Source of the DNA: Brevipalpus yothersi
Lineage: Eukaryota > Arthropoda > Arachnida > Trombidiformes > Tenuipalpidae
Direction: 5' to 3'
NCBI GenBank assembly: GCA_003956705.1
Contig: QZCP01000136.1
Span: forward strand, 5,414-69,413
Length of the DNA: 64,000 bases
The stretch's first letter is position 1; every line of letters begins with the position of its first letter. A program made the translations under genes and the position numbers. Below are positions 47,519-60,074 of this stretch, one piece after another. The notes under the pieces were generated by a model. The model worked only from the letters and a program-made list of their open reading frames with translations. It was not told the origin of the DNA and did not search any database.

Positions 47519-50500
47519 CACGCATCGTTTTCTTGGAATGAAATGAATTTCTCCTCTTCTCACCTCTCTTATTGTATATTCTGAACTCTTTATTTTTATC
47601 AAGAGGTATTTTGCAATTTTGCATGTGTGAGTGTAAAAAGAAAAGAAAATCCAGAAAGAAAGGAAAACTCCTTCGCAGTGTGTTTTCCGGAACCCTATTG
47701 TACTAGGCAAAAGTTTGGTTTGAATTTTTATGCACTATTTTTCTCCATTTTCTCTCTCTCTTTCTCTCTCTCTCTTTTCCCAACCTCACCTCAGAGTCTC
47801 TCTCTGGGGATAGATGACAATCACTTCGGAAAAAAAGATTAAAGATGGGATCAAGGTGATGAAAATGTGATGAAAAGCGATGTGTGTGCGATGAAAAGTC
47901 GAGTTGCCCGTTACAGGGAGCATGCTATGGTGTAGAGGATAGAATTGGTGATAATCTGTTTTCGAGAGAGAGAATTCAAGCGAGCGAGGAATAGACCATA
48001 GAATATCTCATAAAATTAAAAGTGAGATGATGGACTTGATCGAAGAGAGAGAGAGAAAGAGTAAAATTCCAGCAAGTATAAAGTGGAAAGTTGATGAAAA
48101 ATATTTAATGGAATTTTGAATCAAAGTCTTAGTGTACCTTTTCGATGTTGCTCAATCAAATCTCATTCAAAATTCGATTTTCAACAACAGTAACCACTTC
48201 ATATCAAATTTTGATGTTGTAATTTGGTTGGCTGAATTACTGTAATCATTTTATTGTTTGTTCTTTCGATATGAAGTCATTTTGGCAAGCTATCATGCAA
48301 CTATTCGGCTGATATAATCATAAACTTTCAGTCAAGAGTCAAAGTATTTTCATTCGCTTCGATAAATTATGTTGAATGTGTGTGTGTGTATATATATATT
48401 TATAGTTGCTCGTAATTTTTCTGTATCGTGGGCATCCTTTCAAAGTATACACACAAATTATGATACTCATTTGGGGCAAAATCCTAGTTAAATATATATC
48501 AAATATCATGGCATGCGAGTTCTTCCAATTTTGTTCGAAATCTGGAAGAAGTACACCTGAGCTATACATGGCAACTACTTAATTCTGTCTCTTCTTTTTT
48601 CTTTGCCTTAACTTGATAGAGGAGCCATTATGTTACTAGGAATCAAGTATCACGCCATGCTTAAATCGTCTGGAGGAAGGAATATTTTCTCTTTCTCTCT
48701 CTTCCTCGAAGATTTACTAGTTTGTACAAAATCTTAGCGGAAAGCAAAGAGAAAAAAAAATTTCACGGATAAGCTTTGCAAAGTGCAACATTGAATCAGT
48801 GAAGAAGGTGAAAGAAAGAAAGAGAATTTATAGATAAAAACACACACACAGATTGAGTATAAAAGATAAGACGATAATGTAAATATTTCAAAGTATTTCA
48901 ATCAACTTACAATTCATCTCCAGGGAAACAGTTTCTTCCATAGATTGATATTCTTGGTGATACGCTTTACATGTTATCGCTCGAAACAAGTATCTTCGCT
49001 CCAGATTATATAGTATCAATGTGCTTTGAACTGTTTTACTTTCATTGCTCACTTGGTAGCTTCCATCCAGAAGCTTTTCCGATTCAAACCATTCCAGACT
49101 TGGCAAAGGTTTACCTGGGAACCATAGACAAGATAGATAGAAGATTGCTCAATAATTGAATCATTTTCAGTGGAAAGCTTTTTGAAGGAAAGAATAGTTC
49201 ATCGAAATATTGAACACTCAATAAATGTTATCAAACGAAAGCTTCAATTTCTTGTTCACTTAACAACACATGGATGATCAAGTCAAACGAAAGTAGAAGA
49301 AAAATAATATTCCCACCCGTGAAGCCCATAAGGTGTATTTGAGATAGAAAAATTGGTAGATAGAAGGGAAAAGAAGGGAGAAAAAATTGTCCAAGTAAAA
49401 AGGAATGAATTCAGCTCATCAATCAGTTTCGTTTTGGTGAAAAAAAATGAGAATTTCCTTGGAAAAGAGTAGGAGTAAGTTGGGTAAGTAGGAGCAAATT
49501 CTCTAGTAGTAGTAGTAACAATCTACTATACTTTCTGAAGGGAACTTACCACCGGAGGCAATACATTTTAGTTGAGCATTTTCTCCTTCATTGAATGGTC
49601 CAGCAGTATTGCGAAAGGGTATTCCATTCATGTTCACTATGGTCAATTTGGTTGGAGGCACTGAAAGAGAAAATTGAAAGAGCTTTCCATGGTTAAAGTG
49701 TGCTTACACTTACATGATACTCATGTGTATGTGTGTGGGTAGAATAAATACAGATTGTGAGAAGGGTTCTCAAGAATGAATCTTTTCAAATACATGCACA
49801 CATATACACACACAAAATCAGTGAAGTAAATGAAGTGATCATACAGTAATTAATCACTAGTATTCCTCTGGCTGTTTGTATGTGTGAATAATTATCATTC
49901 AATGTTTTTTATACTCTTGATGATTATTGAATGTGTTCCTATATATGCATGCAAAGATATGTACATGTGGAAGTCTAGATGAGTATTCCAGCTACACACA
50001 TACACACGGTGATAAAAGTGCACGTATTCTGGGAAAGCAAATAGAATAGATAATGATAATGACACTCAACTGGTTGCATCTTTTTCTCCTATTCTTTTGT
50101 TGAGCAATGATTTCTGAGAATACACAGAACTGACAATTTTGCATCCACAAATAAGAAATGGGAATAGGAACGTGAAAATTCATTAATGATTTTCTATTGT
50201 GGAAATGAATAAAAGAAATTCTCCAACGAACGTTCTCTTTCCCTATCATTGTGTATGTATAAATATCTGAATTGGTAAGGTGTTTATCCGCAGAATTCTA
50301 AATGCATACTTAAACTCTTCCTATAATTGCAACACGCAATCAAATTTACCATTCATTGGGCAGAATAGTGTTGTTAACTAATCTACTTCTCTCTCGCTGA
50401 TTAGTGTGTACTTGTGTATCTGTGCCTGTGGATGATTGAAAAATTTCATTAATCTACTTACTGATCACATTTAATCGAACTGATTCGATCATTGTCCGAC

Positions 50501-51597
50501 TCCAGTGTAAATCGATTCGACAAAAATAGATTCCATCATCTTGTTCCCGGATAGATTTAATTTTGAGCATATAAGGCGCTGATTTCATGTCCATTTTTAT
50601 TCTGTCAGATGTGCCATTCGGAAAAGTATCATGACTGACAAAATGTTCACCATTTGAAATGTCTGAACTGTGTCGACCATCAACTGTATACAAAGGCTGT
50701 CCATTGATGTCTCCCTTGAACCATCGTATTAGCAAAATATTGTCACTTTTGGGTACCGTTATGTTGCACATTATGGATGCTTCTTTTCCTACCAAGCTTT
50801 TGATCTCTGTAATAAGTTCGATGGACAGGAGATTGAAGAGAAGGAGAGAGAAAATCGGAAAAATGTAGCTAAATTGTTTGTGTGATTCGAAGGTATACTC
50901 TTTTTTCTGTATGCAATGTTTGTCAGAATTCTTTCTCTTTTTCTTCAAATGGAGAGTATAGAGAGGAAATAAGAGGTGGATATATGATCCCCTAGAATCG
51001 TGAGAATTCCAAATTAGAGACAATTTGCCCACAAGCAATACAAAAGATATCAGGTAACTGCGGAAAGCCTTAAATTTTATCCATTCTAATGATCAATCGT
51101 ATCTTTAGAATATCTAATCAGATTACTAACATTCTGGGTATACCTCAGAATAATGACTGGAATAAGATTTGTATGCAACAGTCGAACCCACTTTATTCCC
51201 TTACCACACAAACACACACTAATCTGATGGAAAAAGAAGTTCTATTGCATCTTATACCCAGATATCTCTTTCTCTTCCATACTAACTGTTTGGTTGATAT
51301 CGTCTTCTGATTAACTAAACACTTCAAACCACTTGTAATGACCTCCAAGTGAAGCGACACTTCCAGCCTTGTGTATTTTTCTTTGTCCATTTCAAGTAAC
51401 AAGAAATTATTTCCCCCAGCAATGCTAACTCTAGCTGAACAGTATATTTTGAAGGTTCACTAGTGCTACTGTTGTTCCTCTCATGTCCAGATAATTTGAT
51501 CAACTCTGTGAATGGGATAAGTTTATTAATTCATAAGTTATCATCATCATTTCCGTAGAAAATAGTCATTGATAACCCAATTCCATACTTCAGCTTT

Positions 51598-51668
<71 letters not shown>

Positions 51669-53815
51669 TTACTTTTCCGATTCTATATTCCTTTTATGCC
51701 ACCACTATTCTCTTTATCACGCTCCTTTTCAAGATTCTACATATAGAGACCTTTATTCCAGTTTTCACTATATGTATTGCTATCTAATCACATTGTTTAC
51801 CCCCATCGCTTTGACCACAATAATATATCCATTCTTTACGCTGCCTCATCCATGGACCATTGCCGCTGGCACTCATCATCTATCCCATCAGCATCACCAT
51901 TATTCTGCCCCATTTCCATTAATCTTTAGTCCATCCACAATCATCATTCAATCAAGAGTTCACATCTTTTGCTTCTTGAATGCTGTATCAGCTTTCTCTT
52001 TTATGGAGCATCGGACTGTTTGTTCTCTTTCTCTTCTATTCTCTCTTTCACTTCTCTTTTTCCAATTCTCCTCCCAGTTGATGCTAGAATTATAAGTAAT
52101 ATGGAGGTGAAACTGTGACCAAATCCGAATGTGCTTGTTCAGCGGATTTTCATCAGTTTGATTGTTTGTGTTGGGAAATATATATATACACACACACATA
52201 TATACACAAGCCATATTGGATACCTTGACTGAATGATTGAAAATGATCGGACAAAGAAGGAGTAGGAAAAGAATTCGTCTTACAAGAGTCACAAGTTTGT
52301 CAAGATTAATCGAAATGAATGAAATATTGAGTCAATGCTCGATCTTTTCTCCATAAAATTCATTAGAATTCTTGTCGATAACATTCGAAATGATAATGGA
52401 GAGAGAGAAAGAGAGAGAAAACTACTAAGACTATGAGTACATGTTAGAGTAATCCGAAAGAAATGGATTGAGTAAGGCGAGAATGTCCACTGTATTAGAC
52501 ACTTGAATTGATGAGTAGCTTGAGAGTGGAAGAATCTTATCAAGCAAATGAGAACGATCGATTGCTTGTCATGCTTCTCTTCTAAGTTGTTTTTCACCTC
52601 TTTCAATGAGCTTTTCCTCTCTTCTCAGTTTTCTCTCTCTTTCTATCATACAATATAATCTTATGAATGAGCATGTTACCAAGACATGGGTTTCAAATAA
52701 CATCAGTTATAGTCGATAAGATAGGAGGAATAGCAGCTTCACTTTCTCTCGCTTCGCTAGAATGAACAGACAAAAATTTTCATCGTCTTCCATCAGTTGT
52801 TTTAACACGATATCAAGAAAATCGACACCAAAAACTCTTCAACTCAAAAACATTGTCTAATCAATATCAGATAAGGTAGATAAATTGCCGGTTGACATGT
52901 TTTTGTTTACGAGCATTGATTGGCTTCATGAAACGGTGACATTTTCTTCCTTCTATGATAGGAATGCTATATATACCAGGGAATCTTCTGCATGATAAAA
53001 AAGGAACAATCAACCTGAGAAGCAGAATTCAAGCTTTTTTCTTCTCTCAATGTTAAGTTTTACCAAAAGAAAGTTTTTTCTTCTCAAGCTTCTCACTTTG
53101 GTGAACTGTGAGAGTGATATATTGTGTCGAAGAATTGCTATGTATGAGGCACTTTTTTGGAAGTGTATTCTTGTCTCGATCTGATTATAATCTCATGAAA
53201 AGTATTGATACATTTATTGCTGGAATAGAATCGAGAAGATGAAAGAGAGAAAGAAGCAAGATTGTGATCATTAAGGGAATCTCATCTACAAGGAAGATCC
53301 CAGAAATGTTCAAGATGGCTGCGATTCTTAACGTCTTTTGACACTAGATAGGCCTCTTTGATCACATCTAATCACGTTCAAAATCACCAAGATGATGCAA
53401 CTATCATGGCAGTATCTTGGGGTATGATTTAATGGCCTTCATTCAAACTGATTTATAAACGGTTATACATATGATGAGTATACTCTTGGGAGAAGATTCT
53501 CTTCTTACTACTACTCTTCTTCTTCTCCCTGGATAGAATAGGCAGTAGCATCGAATCTGGGATCCACAGAATACACGATGCCCTAAATTTTATATTATTG
53601 CTCGATGACTTTGATTTAATAAAAGATACATCTTATCGGTTGAAACTGAAACTTCAACTTGTCACGAATATTATTACTACTGTCATATGGGAAAAAGAGA
53701 GAGAATAAATGATATTCCAATCGATAGGGCAATACTTACCATTTGGGTATAAAGTAGAGGCGTGATTCAAGATTAGATAAAAAATTATCGTACCAAATAG
53801 CGAATCAGATACCAT
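42218..53815 (-). CDS. Sidestep-like immunoglobulin receptor, complete, 11 coding exons
   Basis: Sidestep proteins are arthropod cell-surface Ig receptors that bind Beat ligands in motor axon guidance. Eleven exons join in phase to 723 residues: signal peptide (1 to about 20), Ig1 (about 27-140, Cys39 and Cys121, Trp54), Ig2 (about 141-245, opening PPTKLTI and AGPFNEGENAQLKC), Ig3 (about 246-345), Ig4 (about 346-444, starting SPVCKDNQRTAYPA), FN3 (about 445-535), transmembrane helix (about 577-606) and a tail of about 117 residues containing TPDIIPSQ. The Ig1 pattern YTVDGR, DDGIYFCRID and RLNV, and the IIP tail motif, match the sidestep family. Which fly paralogue is orthologous cannot be decided. 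Exons high to low: 53815-53740, 50806-50462, 49660-49550, 49114-48911, 45431-45287, 44891-44740, 43813-43514, 43410-42855, 42727-42642, 42528-42383, 42268-42218. Confidence 0.9.
42383..42528 (-). CDS. Sidestep-like exon 10 (cytoplasmic)
   Basis: Acceptor cccag, donor gtaagt, ending in phase 0. Encodes EQPIAKVILIDSPKELTENF and onward to IQIENSP. Confidence 0.88.
42642..42727 (-). CDS. Sidestep-like exon 9 (cytoplasmic)
   Basis: Acceptor aacag, donor gtaaga. Encodes acidic KQDAAEDIIDDDNVNS and RTPDIIPSQNM. Confidence 0.88.
42855..43410 (-). CDS. Sidestep-like exon 8 (FN3, transmembrane helix)
   Basis: Acceptor cctcag, donor gtaaga. Encodes an FN3 domain (from DPPAKLESCVIINDE to GKSEDFILFL), a linker, and the helix ISLFGALSLLFVISFAIMTI continuing into a second hydrophobic run, then basic RLKVSVNQAARR. 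Confidence 0.94.
43514..43813 (-). CDS. Sidestep-like exon 7 (Ig4)
   Basis: Acceptor tttcag, donor gtaatt. Encodes SPVCKDNQRTAYPASIGE, DITCLIEANPRQVTFWWTKN and FRSYYCGAKNVIGS, a complete Ig domain on one exon. Confidence 0.94.
43814..44739 (-). other. Sidestep-like intron (0.9 kb)
   Basis: gtaagt to cag on the minus strand; AT-rich, nothing recognised. Confidence 0.85.
44740..44891 (-). CDS. Sidestep-like exon 6 (Ig3, second half)
   Basis: Acceptor accag, donor gtaagt. Encodes ETYSEDGNHTASILDLPL, GKVLICKSENKRI and FTLNVQ, with the second Ig3 Cys. Confidence 0.92.
44892..45286 (-). other. Sidestep-like intron (0.4 kb)
   Basis: Contains the CT run at 45068-45160. Confidence 0.85.
45068..45160. 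repeat. (CT)n microsatellite with interruptions
   Basis: About 45 units with GT and TT interruptions. Confidence 0.96.
45287..45431 (-). CDS. Sidestep-like exon 5 (Ig3, first half)
   Basis: Acceptor ctacag, donor gtgaat. Encodes KPIYVKISN, RFTCTTFGSRPPAIITWHLN and RTLPYT. It follows a 3.5 kb intron. Confidence 0.92.
46227..46286. repeat. (GA)n microsatellite
   Basis: About 30 units, pure. Confidence 0.97.
47467..47516. repeat. (CT)n microsatellite
   Basis: About 25 units, pure. Confidence 0.96.
48911..49114 (-). CDS. Sidestep-like exon 4 (Ig2, second half)
   Basis: Acceptor cccag, donor gtaagt. Encodes KPLPSLEWFESEKLLDG and YLFRAITCKAYHQ, the second half of Ig2 with its Cys. In phase with both neighbours. 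Confidence 0.92.
49115..49549 (-). other. Sidestep-like intron (0.4 kb)
   Basis: gtaagt to cag on the minus strand; nothing else seen. Confidence 0.85.
49550..49660 (-). CDS. Sidestep-like exon 3 (Ig2, first half)
   Basis: Acceptor tttcag, donor gtaagt. Encodes PPTKLTIVNMNGIP and AGPFNEGENAQLKCIASG, matching the PPTKP...AGP..EG...L.C pattern of sidestep Ig2. Has no in-frame long open frame of its own beyond the exon. Confidence 0.92.
49661..50461 (-). other. Sidestep-like intron (0.8 kb)
   Basis: Has short (CA)n-like stretches near 49730-49820; nothing else seen. Confidence 0.85.
50462..50806 (-). CDS. Sidestep-like exon 2 (Ig1)
   Basis: Acceptor attacag, donor gtaagt. A whole Ig V-type domain: KEASIMC, LLIRWFKG, PLYTVDGRH, MLKIKSIREQDDGIYFCRI and RLNVI, strongly sidestep-like. 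Confidence 0.93.
50807..53739 (-). other. Sidestep-like intron (2.9 kb)
   Basis: Separates signal-peptide and Ig1 exons. Contains the CT run at 51601-51667 and a short TA/CA repeat near 52180-52207. Confidence 0.8.
51601..51667. repeat. (CT)n microsatellite
   Basis: About 33 units, pure. Confidence 0.97.
53740..53815 (-). CDS. Sidestep-like exon 1 (signal peptide)
   Basis: ATG then MVSDSLFGTIIFYLILNHAS, a typical signal peptide, then TLYPN and one base before gtaagt. It lies 2.9 kb from the next exon, and the split codon becomes Glu, giving PNEIKSLVGKEAS. Phase, hydrophobicity and donor all agree. Confidence 0.8.
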
Positions 53816-56800
53816 GGATAAGTGGAGTGGGTATAAATCTTGATTCGTGAATTAAATGTGAATATAGAAGATTGACAGTGTGTCACATGGAATAGATTTT
53901 CAGTCTCACCAGACATCAGTCCTGCGAAGAGGGAAAGAGAGAAAGAGAAAAAGAAAAAATTCAGATGAGAAGAAAAAAGTGAATTGAGAATAAATCGATA
54001 AACTGGAAGAGAATTTCAAATAGGACTATTGGTGCTTTGAGGCGATGAAAACGATTGTTTATGCGATCAATTTGCATGAATTTAGAGATGTATTTTACTA
54101 GCAGCAATTTCAGTTTGAATTTTTTTCACTCAAAATATCATTCCAATTCAGTCTACAATCTAACCAGCGAGACAAACACAATATATCAGAAAAGGAGAAG
54201 TAAATCCTCTTCAAATTGTATAGCCGGGCAGAATATCTTCTATCCACTCATTTCTATTCTTTTTAAAATTGAATTTATCGAATGATAACCGATTAAATAG
54301 AAAACTATTCTGTATTCTAATATACTGACATGATAGTTCATTTTCATATTCTGAGATATCTTACGATAACCTTTCAGGCAGAGCCTAGTAAACCCAGTAA
54401 ACTAGCGCACATGGACTTTCCATCAGCCTATACCATCTGAAACCCAAGAAGCCCTTCTTATCGTCAGAATTTTCAATCCGTCACATTTACAGGTCTTCTC
54501 ATTTTATGGAGAGGTCTAAGTCAAATTCTGTTGATTTGAAGCTGTGTTATTGAGACTGAGAGCTTCACATTTTTTTGGATCCAAATGAACTTCTTCGGAT
54601 CAATCCTTAATGACGTTTACTCAGAATATGATCATATTTAGCTTTCGGGAATATTGGAAGCTGACACCTGTGATCAGTCTGAGGTCATCTCAAGTTGTAT
54701 CACTTGAATATTTTAGTTTTTTCTTCAAGTATCATTAATTGTTCAATGGATATGATCAGTATTGATTTCACAATATTTGAAATTAGTAGCTAAATTTGTG
54801 AGCTTAACCAGATGTGCAGTTTGAATATCAGATTATTTTCCCAAATGAATTGAATTTTGAAATGAGAGAATTCATAATATCTGAAAGTTTACAAGTCTTG
54901 AGAGCATATACATACTGTATATATAGTCAAAGATTATAAAAAAATTGAGACAAAACTTTCATGATATATGAAGAGGAAGAGAGTTACTAAAAACCACCTT
55001 TGAATAGCAATTCATTTGAAACTCTGAAAACATTGATCAAGAATCTGCTTGTAAATTCAAACTTTTTTTGTGAAACTTATTCCAACTTCATTCATTCATT
55101 CCATTTGATTTGAGTTCTACCATGAAGAATGGAGAGAGAGAGAGAGAGAGAGGAGAAAAGGGTTCTTCATCTTACAACTTCATCTGCTTGGGAATCTCAC
55201 TTCATCTTCTTTTGTAGGGTAAAGTAAGCAATTTTCTTGGTGAGAATAATGAATGAACTCAATTTTCTTCTACTGAAAGAAAATTGGCCAGATGCAGCAG
55301 ATGTCTGGTAAGATTAAATCGCAGTTTATCTTCAAATACCTAAGTTTCACTGTGAAAGTTTGAGTATATTTACTTGCATGTACACATTCAGAGACAGAAT
55401 TTGAATAGATCATCATCATGCATGGGAAGAGATAGAATAAATGCTGGATGAGGAAGAGGATGAGATTAAGATTAAGTTCACCTCCAAGTTATCAGTTCAT
55501 ACATAGGAATACAGTAGTTGGTATTGCTCGCTAACATTTTTTCATTCCCCTACATTGTGAGCTTCATCAAATTTTATCTGAGGAATTTGCGAGACTATTA
55601 AGGATTTGAGATGGAAGCTCATCTGATATCACGAAAACAGACCTTCGTTGAGCCAATATTTGAAAGGTTTATCATGTGAAAAATATTACCTCAGTAGAAC
55701 TCAAGGCAAAGAAAGATTCCATCTGAGAAATTCCATCTTTCGATTAATTCATCAACCTATTGGTGCTATATTTCATGATGAGATAAGAAAACATCAGCAT
55801 CGAACCTGGGCAATTCTCACTGTATTGGGTTTGGAAAAACAACTTCTCCATCTGTGTTCTCATAGCTCTCAGGTAAAAGATGCTATGGATGTTCATCATC
55901 CATAAGAGGACGGCACGGATAGAGAGAGAGAGAGAAAGAAAGAGAGAGAGAGAGATGAGATAGTAGATCATCAGTTTGGAGAGGGCTTCTGTATGTATGT
56001 CTCATGATAGTTCTACTGAAGAAGAATAACATCATTCATAGGACTTGAGCCTCATTTGCTGAACCGATGAGATGGAGAATGGAGAGAGAGAGAGAGATGG
56101 AGAGGAGGATGACAGAGCGATATCAGTGAACGTTATCTGTTCTCATGATGATAATTTAGCATCGCTATCATCAGAATGTTGTCATCCCATTTTGTGAGAA
56201 TAATCAGACTGAATTGATGCTGAATGAATTGGAGTGAAGAAAGAGAGAAAGAGAGACCAATGAAATGAGAGAGGCAAGCTGAATGTTTTAGGATGACCAG
56301 AACGAAGCTTCCACCAAGATGTGGTGTGAGAAGTGTTGTTGGTGTTGTTGCTGATACGAGGGCAAAGTGTTCTTCATTGATAGAAAGTGGTGAGGTCAAA
56401 GCATTCTACCAAAAAAGCATATACACACATACAAACATACTTACATGCAGGCAAAAAGTGTTGTTCCTCAGAATGAAGAAGAAGGAGAAGAAGCGCAAAA
56501 AACTATTACTATTTCATGTCAATTCAGTGAATAGAATGAATTCATAACCACATCGCTCGAGGACAACTTGACAATTCATTATCGGATAATCTTGTTATGG
56601 TGAAATGCACAAAAAAGACAAAGAAGGATTCCCAGCGCTTTTGGAATGATATGCATTTGAAGCTTAGTCAGCAGATATTCAATCAGAGGACCCTAAATTT
56701 GCTGCAAATTTGGTGGCATTAAATAGAAAAATTGACTTTATCAGCTTCAAAACGCATCTCATTTCTCAGCCGAAGTCTTTTTCAAGATGCCTTTGAGAAA

Positions 56801-57713
56801 GAGAGAGAGTTGTATGTGGAAATCTTTGGAAAGGTCCAATTTCATAGGGACATGATATGGTCGAGTAATAATTCCTCGAAGGAATAGCTAATGACAAATG
56901 CGATTTCACAATCAAGAGAACAAAATTTATGAGCAAGTTTTGGTTTCGAAATGTTTAGAGACTAGTGGCCACTATTTTTCATGCCTCAAAGCATTGTGTG
57001 CTCCCAGCTTGAGCTAAGACAATGCTCTTCCCAGCATTTCATGGGGCTTGATTCTCTTCTCATTCTAAGCCTAATTTCTGATGCTAATATTCTTGATCAT
57101 GAAAAGGAGTACTAATGATTGTCTTGAGAGAGCTTGGTTCTTCACCAATTTACGGTTACATTATAATCAACCACTTCATCGATATCTCTGAATCTAGAAT
57201 TCTTTACATTTTCTACTTGGCGCTTCATTTCGGCACTGTAGGAATAATTGAGTCTCAGCTTATTTATTTCTATCTATAGATTCATGAATGCTCAGATTCC
57301 AATTTTGAAAGAGAAAGTTAATAGATACATTAGATCATGATTTCATATTTCCATACACAGTAGATCAAAATGATAGTTTGCTAGTATGATGATGATAATA
57401 GCATCTTCTTTCAGTTTCATGAGAGCTGGAAAATGGGAATTTTTTTCTCCCTGGCGATGTAGCATACATATATCTCGAGAATCCATTCAAAGAAGCTCAA
57501 TGATGCAGTGAATGGATACAAAAATTTAATTTCAAACAATATCAACCATATACCTCATCTGAGATTGAGAATGTCTGCGCCACAAAAATGTGGGATATTT
57601 ACTACCGCTCTTTCACCAAATTGATGTGAGGATCACTTTCATACGCTAAATAGGGGAACATAGATACAGTAAACCCTATAAAATTATAAAGCATGGATTT
57701 GGTGTGATTATTT

Positions 57714-57745
<32 letters not shown>

Positions 57746-60023
57746 CCTCTCTATCTCTATTTCTCTCACTAAATGGTCATATCTAACCGGTGAACCTTCA
57801 GGTAATCAAATCGACGGCCCGTAAACATGGCATCGAATAAGTTATGGTGAAGAGAGATTGTGATTATGTATCGGCATACATCTACTGAGCCTGTTATCAT
57901 CATCAAGCTTCTACTGGAATACATTCATTGGATTCTCTCTAGTAGGTTTTATGTTATATGCCTCTCTCATTTTTACGTGTGAAGATACTTTTTTCACTTC
58001 TTCCTCCTCTGTCTGACTCCTTTCCTTCTACCGTACGCTCTTTGGAAGGGGGACAAAGTCTGGAGAATAGAATATATACATGTACATACATATACCTACA
58101 TGATGCTTGGTCTGTATGTGTGTGTGTGTATGCCTGAATTTAATAATAATCTTCCACTCAAAAGCGATGAATCAAACAGCAAGTGCCAACTCATTAGAAT
58201 AGAATAAGAGAAGCAATGAAATGCAGAATAAGCAGCCATCAAGAGTATTCCTTTCCCTATTCTGACATGATTTGAGTATCATCTTTTTTTATTTCTTCTC
58301 TCTCTTTTTCTCTTCCCTGCTGATCATTAAAGGCAAAAAAGAGAAGAATAACGTTTCACACCCAAAATTTTTACCGTTCTCTTTCTCTTTCACTCATCCT
58401 GGTGACACGAGAAAACGTTCATCACAGAGCGTTCATCACTTCTTCAATTTCCTATTTGTTCACCGTTTTCATCTACTAAGAAGAATTGCTTGCCCCTTAT
58501 ATTCCTTCTTCCTCTTCCTCCTTTCTCATCATTATTTTACGCCCTTACCATGTCATGTAAGTGTGAGTGTTTCGCATTTTATCGCATTTCGATGAGAGTC
58601 GAAGAAAAAAATCTCATCTAACCATGCCATTGGTGCAACTTAAATTGATTGTTGACATGTTTCAAAAGGATATTAATCTTCTCAACATTCAGTAATGTTT
58701 TCCACTTATTCAATTGGCTTTTCCACTTTCTATACTTATGGTTACTCCTTTCTCACATGTGAAATTTGAACACACAGTATTCTTCGTTTTTGTCTATTGT
58801 GGGTATTCGCTTCATCCAGAATGGCAGAGAACATGGTTACATGATGATTATTGCCAACTATTTACAATCGTTGAGAATTGAGCTTGGCTGGAGAGTTTCA
58901 CAGAAAAAGTATTCCTGAAGATTTTTGAAAGTTAGACTTGATTCGCTAGGAATAGAAAGAAAATAGATAACTTATTGAATTATCATGACCTTTCCGGCTT
59001 AATGTAAGTGAGTGAATATTCCTTTCCCAGTGGATATTTGAAAATTTCTTGTGAAATGAAAGAACCAGAATGACCATTGTTGAGCAATAACATTAGTTTG
59101 ACTACTGTCTGATCCACCAAAATGGAACTTTTTCATCCCAAATGTTACTATGAGAATAAAATCAAATGTTGAAGAAAATTATTTCTCTATTCAAACTCAG
59201 TTTGAACTTTTTTTGAGGCTCCCAATACTGATGTACTTGATGTATATCCACTTTATCTTAACTTCATTCTAATAGCTATCTGATGGACGAGTGTTGACAA
59301 GAATAGATAGTCTAGTAGTTCTCAAATTCTCATGAGATTGCTAGAGAAGAAAAAAAATTCAATGTAAGAGGCTTGAATATTCCTCGGAATAATATAGCTT
59401 CAAATATTTCCATCTTATTACCCAGCAAGATCAGCCCTTCATGACCACTGTCCAAGGCACCTCGAGAACATCAGTTATTCAACTGAATATCAGACCATCA
59501 ATTTTAACCAATCAGATTATATGCTATGGCCAGAACTATTTTATCTTCATAACCTCTTATTCCCAGCTTCATTCAGTGAAGCTCAATTTCATTTTTCCTA
59601 GGAAAAAAGCTATCCAATTGCGTTGAATGGAACAAAATCATACAATTTTTTGTGGATAGAAAAGGAAGCAGGAAAAATGATGATATAACTCAATTTTCTC
59701 TGTAGTTGCTCCAAATTATTCTAAAATTTTGATGCTGCTGTCAAGAGTATACTCACATGCACACACACACAATAATGCACCAATAAGGCACCAAAATCGC
59801 AAAGTGTCTACAATAATAGTAATGATGACAATATCAACGTAAGAGAAAAAGAGGTTGGAATAACTGTCTCATTTTTTTCTATTATTCCAAGATATTGAAC
59901 TCATATTCCAATATCAAGTGGTTGCTGTGATAAAAATTTTTCCTTTCCCTATCATATTTTGTGGTTTGAGTTTTATTTTGGGAATCTCGTGTTGAAGACA
60001 TTCACTTTCACTTTTTTCCTCTT

Positions 60024-60025
<2 letters not shown>

Positions 60026-60072
<47 letters not shown>

Positions 60073-60074
60073 TT
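60026..60074. repeat. (CT)n microsatellite, one interruption
   Basis: About 24 units. Confidence 0.95.

Larger units (their letters stand above)
45432..48910 (-). other. Sidestep-like intron (3.5 kb)
   Basis: Contains GA run 46227-46286 and CT run 47467-47516. No exon found in either strand. Confidence 0.85.

Noticed and set aside
52886..52900. 15-base match with 62616-62630 (TGCCGGTTGACATGT)
   Set aside because: One or two such exact matches are expected by chance in a window this size; no extension on either side.
53910..53921. Possible 12-nt micro-exon (minus strand) flanked by cgcag and gtgaga, before the sidestep-like start exon
   Set aside because: Too short to support without transcript data, and no matching acceptor before the start exon stands out.
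55648..55905. 85-codon plus-strand frame upstream of the sidestep-like gene
   Set aside because: Composition is protein-like and a GTAAAA follows near its end, but there is no homology, no partner exon and no clear acceptor.
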